A stretch of DNA of 6,733 nucleotides from Gemmatimonadales bacterium (GTDB taxonomy: Bacteria > Gemmatimonadota > Gemmatimonadetes > Gemmatimonadales > GWC2-71-9), in NCBI GenBank assembly GCA_013812695.1, contig JACCSZ010000153.1:1-6733 (forward strand), given 5' to 3'. The notes below the pieces were generated by a model. It did not search any database and was not told the DNA's origin. It saw nothing but the letters and a program-made list of their open reading frames with translations. This document shows positions 6,144-6,733 of the stretch, piece by piece. Both the position numbers and the translations under genes were made by a program. Each line of letters starts with the position of its first letter. The stretch's first letter is position 1.

Positions 6144-6733
6144 ATGGCAGAGCTGATCCCGATCGTGGCGCCGGCCGACCAGGCGGAGGGCACCGAGATG
6201 GTCGTGGGGTCGTGGCTCAAGCAGGTGGGCGAGTCCGTCACCGAGAATGAGCCGCTGCTCGAGATTACCACCGACAAGGTCACAGTGGAGATCGCTGCAC
6301 CCGCCACCGGCGTTCTGCGTGAGATCCTCAAGCCGGAGAACCAGGGGGTCGAGGCCGGTGAGGTGCTGGGCCGGATCGAGGTGGGCGCGGTCGAAGCGGC
6401 TGGGCGTGCGAAGGCAGACGGGGCAGCACCGGCGCGCGAGTCAACTGCGGCAGGCGCCCCGGCGGCAGCGGAGTTGACTGCCGCGGTTCGCCGGTTGCTC
6501 GCCGAGCATGGCCTCGAACCGTCGGCCATCAGCGGCACCGGCCGGGGCGGGCGGATCACGGTGCAGGACGTGGAGGCGCACGTCGCCTCGCGCGCGGGCA
6601 CACCGACCAAGCCTGAGCTCGGTGCCTATTCCAGCCGGAAGGTGCCGCACACCGGGATGCGCCGCAGCATCGCGCAACACATGGTCCAGAGCGTAGCGGT
6701 CGCGCCCCACGTCACCACGGTCTTCGAAGCCGA
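6144..6733 (+). CDS. Dihydrolipoamide acyltransferase (E2) of a 2-oxoacid dehydrogenase complex, partial, 3' end beyond window
   Basis: 196 codons are present before the right edge. A single lipoyl domain (about 1–80) starts MAELIPIVAP and carries the lipoylation site in EITTDKVTVEI, with Lys45 as the lipoyl-lysine. An Ala-rich hinge (about 82–108) follows. Next comes a peripheral subunit-binding domain (about 109–146: AAVRRLLAEHGLEPSAI then GTGRGGRITVQDV), which would hold E1 or E3. A second linker then leads into the acyltransferase domain, whose opening SSRKVPHTGMRRSIAQHMVQS is seen; the catalytic HxxxD motif lies outside. E2 takes the acyl group from E1 onto its lipoyl arm and transfers it to CoA. 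The gene follows E1 by 120 bp on the same strand, as in other E1–E2 operons; an E3 gene might follow. The motifs do not distinguish branched-chain from other 2-oxoacid E2s, though the single lipoyl domain and TTDKV core are against a typical proteobacterial pyruvate E2. Confidence 0.92.
   Translation, partial: MAELIPIVAPADQAEGTEMVVGSWLKQVGESVTENEPLLEITTDKVTVEIAAPATGVLREILKPENQGVEAGEVLGRIEVGAVEAAGRAKADGAAPARESTAAGAPAAAELTAAVRRLLAEHGLEPSAISGTGRGGRITVQDVEAHVASRAGTPTKPELGAYSSRKVPHTGMRRSIAQHMVQSVAVAPHVTTVFEA

Overview
The window is G+C-rich throughout and its coding sequences are packed with GC-ending codons. The layout is bacterial: short gaps, 3–14 bp junctions and GTG starts. The species cannot be read from the sequence. 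A high-GC soil or sediment bacterium (for example Rokubacteria/Methylomirabilota, Gemmatimonadota or a proteobacterium) would fit, but that is inference. No phage, transposase, CRISPR, rRNA or tRNA signal was seen.

Layout. A 60-bp divergent control region (1464–1523) separates two transcription units. Leftwards (minus strand) lie a thiolase of the PaaJ type and, 5 bp further, the first 80 codons of a PaaY-type hexapeptide-repeat protein that runs off the left edge. Rightwards (plus strand) lie paaG (1524–2309), paaH (2313–3500), paaI (3497–3952), a single-chain E1 alpha-beta 2-oxoacid dehydrogenase (3939–6023), a 120-bp gap holding an 84-bp palindromic element, and the first 196 codons of the lipoyl E2 acyltransferase (6144 to the right edge). 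No stretch over 300 bp lacks a gene.

How the genes work together. PaaG, PaaH and PaaJ are three enzymes of the aerobic phenylacetyl-CoA (paa) pathway: isomerisation of the ring epoxide and of a later double bond, then oxidation of the 3-hydroxyacyl-CoA, then thiolysis to acetyl-CoA and succinyl-CoA. PaaI and PaaY are the two thioesterase-type accessory proteins of the pathway, thought to release CoA from dead-end or toxic intermediates. The ring epoxidase (PaaABCE), PaaZ, PaaF and PaaK are not in this window.

The most notable arrangement is the joining of these genes to an E1/E2 2-oxoacid dehydrogenase complex, with the E1 start inside the end of paaI. The inference is that the complex makes the acyl-CoA that the Paa enzymes consume, for instance phenylacetyl-CoA directly from phenylpyruvate, which would bypass the phenylacetate-CoA ligase. 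Branched-chain 2-oxoacids are the main alternative substrates.
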